From Omnitrophica bacterium RIFOXYB12_FULL_50_7 (GTDB taxonomy: Bacteria > Omnitrophota > Omnitrophia > Omnitrophales > Aquincolibacteriaceae): DNA of 7,420 nucleotides. A program made the position numbers and the translations under genes. Position 1 is the stretch's first letter. Every line of letters begins with the position of its first letter. The DNA is taken from assembly GCA_001804345.1 (NCBI GenBank), contig MHFU01000140.1, positions 20,243 to 27,662 on the forward strand. Reading direction: 5' to 3'. A model generated the notes under the pieces. That model saw only the letters and a list, made by a program, of their open reading frames with translations. It ran no database searches and was not told where the DNA came from. Shown piece after piece: positions 5,147 to 7,420 of this stretch.

Positions 5147-6571
5147 CTATCCTCTGTTTTTATAATACTTTTGTTTAGGGCTGTTTGGCTTCTCCGGAAT
5201 AGTTAATAAAAGTTTCCTTTTGGCAATCAAGGGATTCAAAATCTCTGAACGAAAATATTCCCTATCTTTTAATTCTAAAAAATCCTGAATCTCTCCCCTT
5301 GTTTTTGGTTCCACGCAAAAATCCAACAATTTTGATTCCCGTTCAGCTTGCGGGGTAGCTTGCGGGGTAGCTTGGGGGGTAGATATCTTTCTGACATCCT
5401 CCCCGCAAAGCGGCACAAACACCTTGAAGATATCCCCTTCGGTCAACTCCGGCTCGCGACCGCTATAAAGCTTGCTGTAACGGAACAACTTTCTCACTCC
5501 GGAACCCAGTTCATCCGCCCATCCAATCTGCTTGAAGAACTTTGCAATCACCGGATTCTTGGGATAGGGTGAGAAATTATCCGGAGTGATCAGCCCGTAA
5601 CCATGGGGACGGTTACTGTTTTCAGTAACTACGCGCGTCCCCTCAATGATAAGTTTGGCGGGAAAGGGATTCAGAAACTCCCGGTGGATGATCAAATTGG
5701 CTACCACCTCGCGAAAGATCTGATCCCGGAGACTGATCCGCACATCCCCCTCCAGATAAAAGGGGTCCGAGAGATGCTTTTGAACAAAAGCCATCAGCCG
5801 GTCATAACTTTCGATCAGATTGGTCCGTATATCATCCCGGTCATCATAACGATCCAGATTGACCTGCCGCAGCAATGCATCCGTACGGTGATGCGATAGC
5901 ACCGACAAGATCACATCATCTTTTCCCAACAAGAGCACGGACGCCAGGGTAAACCCCTCTTTGCCGCTTTGGTAATCCTTCAAATACATTTGCGCGCTTT
6001 TGAGCAGTTCCGCATCATCTAACCGTTGCCACGGATGGTCTGATCTTTGATTGACCGCCATTTTCCTGACCCGCGCGATCAGATCTTTCCTGAAATCCCC
6101 GCTCTTCACATAAGGGAACACTTTGTTTTCCGAATAAGTGGTTTGTTTCCGGAGATAAAGCGCCGTAACAAGGGTCGTATTGTCGGTAATATCAAAATCA
6201 CCGTCTTCGTTACGGTCAAGGATCCTTCCGCTACACCGGTGTACTTGAGAACTTTCCGGCACAAAAACATAAAGGATGCTTTTCCCCTGGAGCTGAACCT
6301 CTTCAACGCCCAGGTAAAAAGTAGGGCTGATCTTCTGCGAGTTGTTGGTGGCAGTTACAAAATCTTTTTTGATCTGTTCTAACGCCGTCGGATCAACACC
6401 CGTGACCTTGCCGCCGTCACCTACGCCGATGAGAAGCTCCCCGCCCGAGCGATTAAGGAACGCGCAGACCGTCTCAAAAACATCTTTGCTTAAAGCGTTC
6501 TTGCACGCCTTAACCTCAACCGCAATCCCCTCACCCTTTTTGATGATCTCTTTTATTTTCTTCAGATTCAT
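5147..6571 (-). CDS. AlbA_2 (Schlafen-like) / ATPase-type / winged-helix protein, COG2865-like
   Basis: The product is 474 aa from ATG at 6571, chosen because GGGGAG precedes it by 4 nt; a longer frame to 6649 would overlap the upstream gene. Residues about 10-130 match the AlbA_2 divergent nucleic-acid-binding domain (EGIAVEVKACKNALSKDVFETVCAFLNRSGGELLIGVGDGG). The middle contains a GHKL-type ATPase-like region: FREVVANLIIHREF (286-299; Glu288, Asn292, His296-Arg297), GLITPDNFSPYPKNPVIAKFF and ADELGSGVRKLF (352-363). Residues 398-409 are three TPQA repeats forming a hinge. A C-terminal winged helix (about 412-474: LLDFCVEPKTRGEIQDFLELKDREYF, then IPEKPNSPKQKYY) closes it. Such proteins are annotated as putative transcriptional regulators or RecG-like ATP-binding proteins and are frequent beside restriction systems. 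Here it lies 55 nt downstream of a type III restriction-like helicase gene, so a defence or regulatory role is inferred. Confidence 0.85.
   Translation of the reverse strand: MNLKKIKEIIKKGEGIAVEVKACKNALSKDVFETVCAFLNRSGGELLIGVGDGGKVTGVDPTALEQIKKDFVTATNNSQKISPTFYLGVEEVQLQGKSILYVFVPESSQVHRCSGRILDRNEDGDFDITDNTTLVTALYLRKQTTYSENKVFPYVKSGDFRKDLIARVRKMAVNQRSDHPWQRLDDAELLKSAQMYLKDYQSGKEGFTLASVLLLGKDDVILSVLSHHRTDALLRQVNLDRYDDRDDIRTNLIESYDRLMAFVQKHLSDPFYLEGDVRISLRDQIFREVVANLIIHREFLNPFPAKLIIEGTRVVTENSNRPHGYGLITPDNFSPYPKNPVIAKFFKQIGWADELGSGVRKLFRYSKLYSGREPELTEGDIFKVFVPLCGEDVRKISTPQATPQATPQAERESKLLDFCVEPKTRGEIQDFLELKDREYFRSEILNPLIAKRKLLLTIPEKPNSPKQKYYKNRG
5345..5380 (-). repeat. Three 12-bp tandem repeats encoding TPQA
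   Basis: The plus-strand unit AGCTTGCGGGGT occurs at 5345-5356 and 5357-5368, and with one mismatch at 5369-5380. Read on the minus strand each unit is ACC CCG CAA GCT (TPQA); the mismatch in the third copy is silent. The array lies between the ATPase-like domain and the winged helix. As whole codons are repeated, copy-number change would alter linker length without a frameshift. Confidence 0.85.
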
Positions 6572-6575
6572 TTTT

Positions 6576-6581
6576 CTCCCC
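6576..6581 (-). promoter_or_regulatory. Ribosome binding site of the AlbA_2 gene
   Basis: GGGGAG on the minus strand lies 4 nt before ATG 6571. It supports this start, which also leaves a clean 55-nt gap after the upstream gene. Confidence 0.55.
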
Positions 6582-6626
6582 AAATTTCGGCGAGTTTGGA
6601 TTGGATTTTCTTCTCGAAGCGGGTGA

Positions 6627-7420
6627 TCAGATCGCGGTTTTTCTAACAAGATTTTTTATGCTATCCAAACCCTGGCCCTTGGGCATGACAAATAAACATT
6701 GTCCATTGCTCTTAAGCGCCCAGAGCTCGCCTAACCGCCGCTTTTCCTTGGAGTCGTCGTTACTCCACCGATCGGCTCCTTTGTATTCCACCACGAGAAA
6801 TCGACCGTCTTTTAGCTTACAGACAAAGTCTGGATAAAACTTATCCGTAGCCGTTTGCAGCCAGAATGAGAACTCCGGTTGCCGTTCGAGGTTGCGCACC
6901 CAGAATTCAACCTCTTCCATCTGATCAATCAACTGAGCGCACAAGAACTCTTCCCCCCGGTCCTCAAGCTCACCGACCTTCGGATAGTAATGCTTCCGGA
7001 AAAACGAGGAAACCGGGCAGACAGTCCTGGCAGGATATTTGTCCGCCGGATAATTAAAACACCGCTCAGGAGAAACCACGACTTTGGAGCTCGTTTCATC
7101 AAAGAGTATTTTTTGATAAATCTGGCCGCGCGCTTCTCCCCGGAATCCCTTAATCTTGTTCTCGGCAATCTTTCGCAAAAGAAACTTTTTACGCACAAGC
7201 TGGCTCAAACCCATAGCCCTTACATCCAGCAAGTTCCCGATCATTTTCGCTAGAAAGGTTTCCTTTTCCTGCGCTGTCAGTTCATTAAAAAATAAGTTCC
7301 GGTCAATCCAATGGATCAGCTGTGCATCCGACCAATTCTCGACCGTCTCAATTAACTGCAGCTGGCGGTTTAATTCGGGAATAAATTTATTTCCGAGCTG
7401 GCCATCCTTGTTAATATCAA
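6627..7420 (-). CDS. Type III restriction-like DEAD/DEAH helicase-nuclease, C-terminal part (5' end outside the window)
   Basis: The frame is open from the window edge (first full codon 7418-7416) to TGA at 6627-6629, giving 264 visible residues; ATG at 7244 is internal, not the start. The visible end contains WVRNLERQPEFSFWLQTATDKFYPDF, then DGRFLVVEYKGA, then EKRRLGELW and CLFVMPKG. This is the hallmark C-terminal nuclease of type III restriction (Res)-like DEAD/DEAH proteins, with a PD-(D/E)xK site: Asp at codon 6828-6830, Glu at 6786-6788, Lys at 6780-6782. The helicase motifs would lie upstream, out of view. Known relatives are large ATP-dependent DNA translocase-nucleases that usually work with a modification methyltransferase. 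The active-site residues look intact. The AlbA_2 gene follows 55 nt downstream, probably in the same operon. Whether a methyltransferase partner exists cannot be seen. Confidence 0.82.
   Translation of the reverse strand, partial: DINKDGQLGNKFIPELNRQLQLIETVENWSDAQLIHWIDRNLFFNELTAQEKETFLAKMIGNLLDVRAMGLSQLVRKKFLLRKIAENKIKGFRGEARGQIYQKILFDETSSKVVVSPERCFNYPADKYPARTVCPVSSFFRKHYYPKVGELEDRGEEFLCAQLIDQMEEVEFWVRNLERQPEFSFWLQTATDKFYPDFVCKLKDGRFLVVEYKGADRWSNDDSKEKRRLGELWALKSNGQCLFVMPKGQGLDSIKNLVRKTAI

Noticed and set aside
6572..6649. Longer start (6649) for the AlbA_2 protein
   Set aside because: It would overlap the upstream gene and add a charged, non-family leader; ATG 6571 has its own GGGGAG.
7242..7244. 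ATG at 7244 as the true start of the helicase-nuclease gene
   Set aside because: The frame stays open to the window edge upstream, and the residues there (for example NWSDAQLIHWIDRNLFFNEL) look like normal protein continuing the same domain.

Overview
The window looks like chromosomal DNA of a Gram-negative (diderm) bacterium. It carries three glycosyltransferase family 9 (heptosyltransferase-like) genes, which normally build the lipopolysaccharide core, and a DUF3108 protein with a signal peptide. The mix of GT9 genes, dispersed GGGGTCAGGC-type palindromes and a GTCATCGCGAG-type repeat recalls uncultured lineages such as Omnitrophota or deltaproteobacterial groups, but the lineage is a guess. 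All seven genes are on the minus strand, so transcription runs from high to low coordinates and the window is densely coding.

Upstream part (7420 to 5147): the window opens inside the C-terminal part of a type III restriction-like DEAD/DEAH helicase-nuclease with a PD...ExK active site. A complete AlbA_2 (Schlafen-like) / GHKL ATPase-type / winged-helix protein of the COG2865 type follows. Together they look like the downstream end of a restriction or defence locus whose remaining genes, for example a methyltransferase, would lie beyond position 7420.

Central part (5098 to 1806): three consecutive, clearly diverged GT9 genes. The second and third overlap through GTGA and are probably translationally coupled. 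A roughly 85-bp palindromic dispersed repeat separates the first from the second. They probably add successive heptose or related sugars to an LPS core or other surface glycan on the cytoplasmic face of the inner membrane.

Downstream part (1805 to 54): a nested REP-like palindrome supplies the last codons and the stop of the third GT9 gene. It is followed by an iron-sulfur protein with one standard and one Cys-poor cluster motif, and then, after a 5-nt gap, by an exported DUF3108 protein. The iron-sulfur protein carries a 27-codon Ser/Gly/Asn-rich insert whose DNA is made of two back-to-back inverted repeats. No RNA gene, CRISPR array or complete mobile element was seen. No stretch over 300 bases lacks a gene; the longest gaps, 123 and 103 nt, are filled mainly by the two palindromic repeats.
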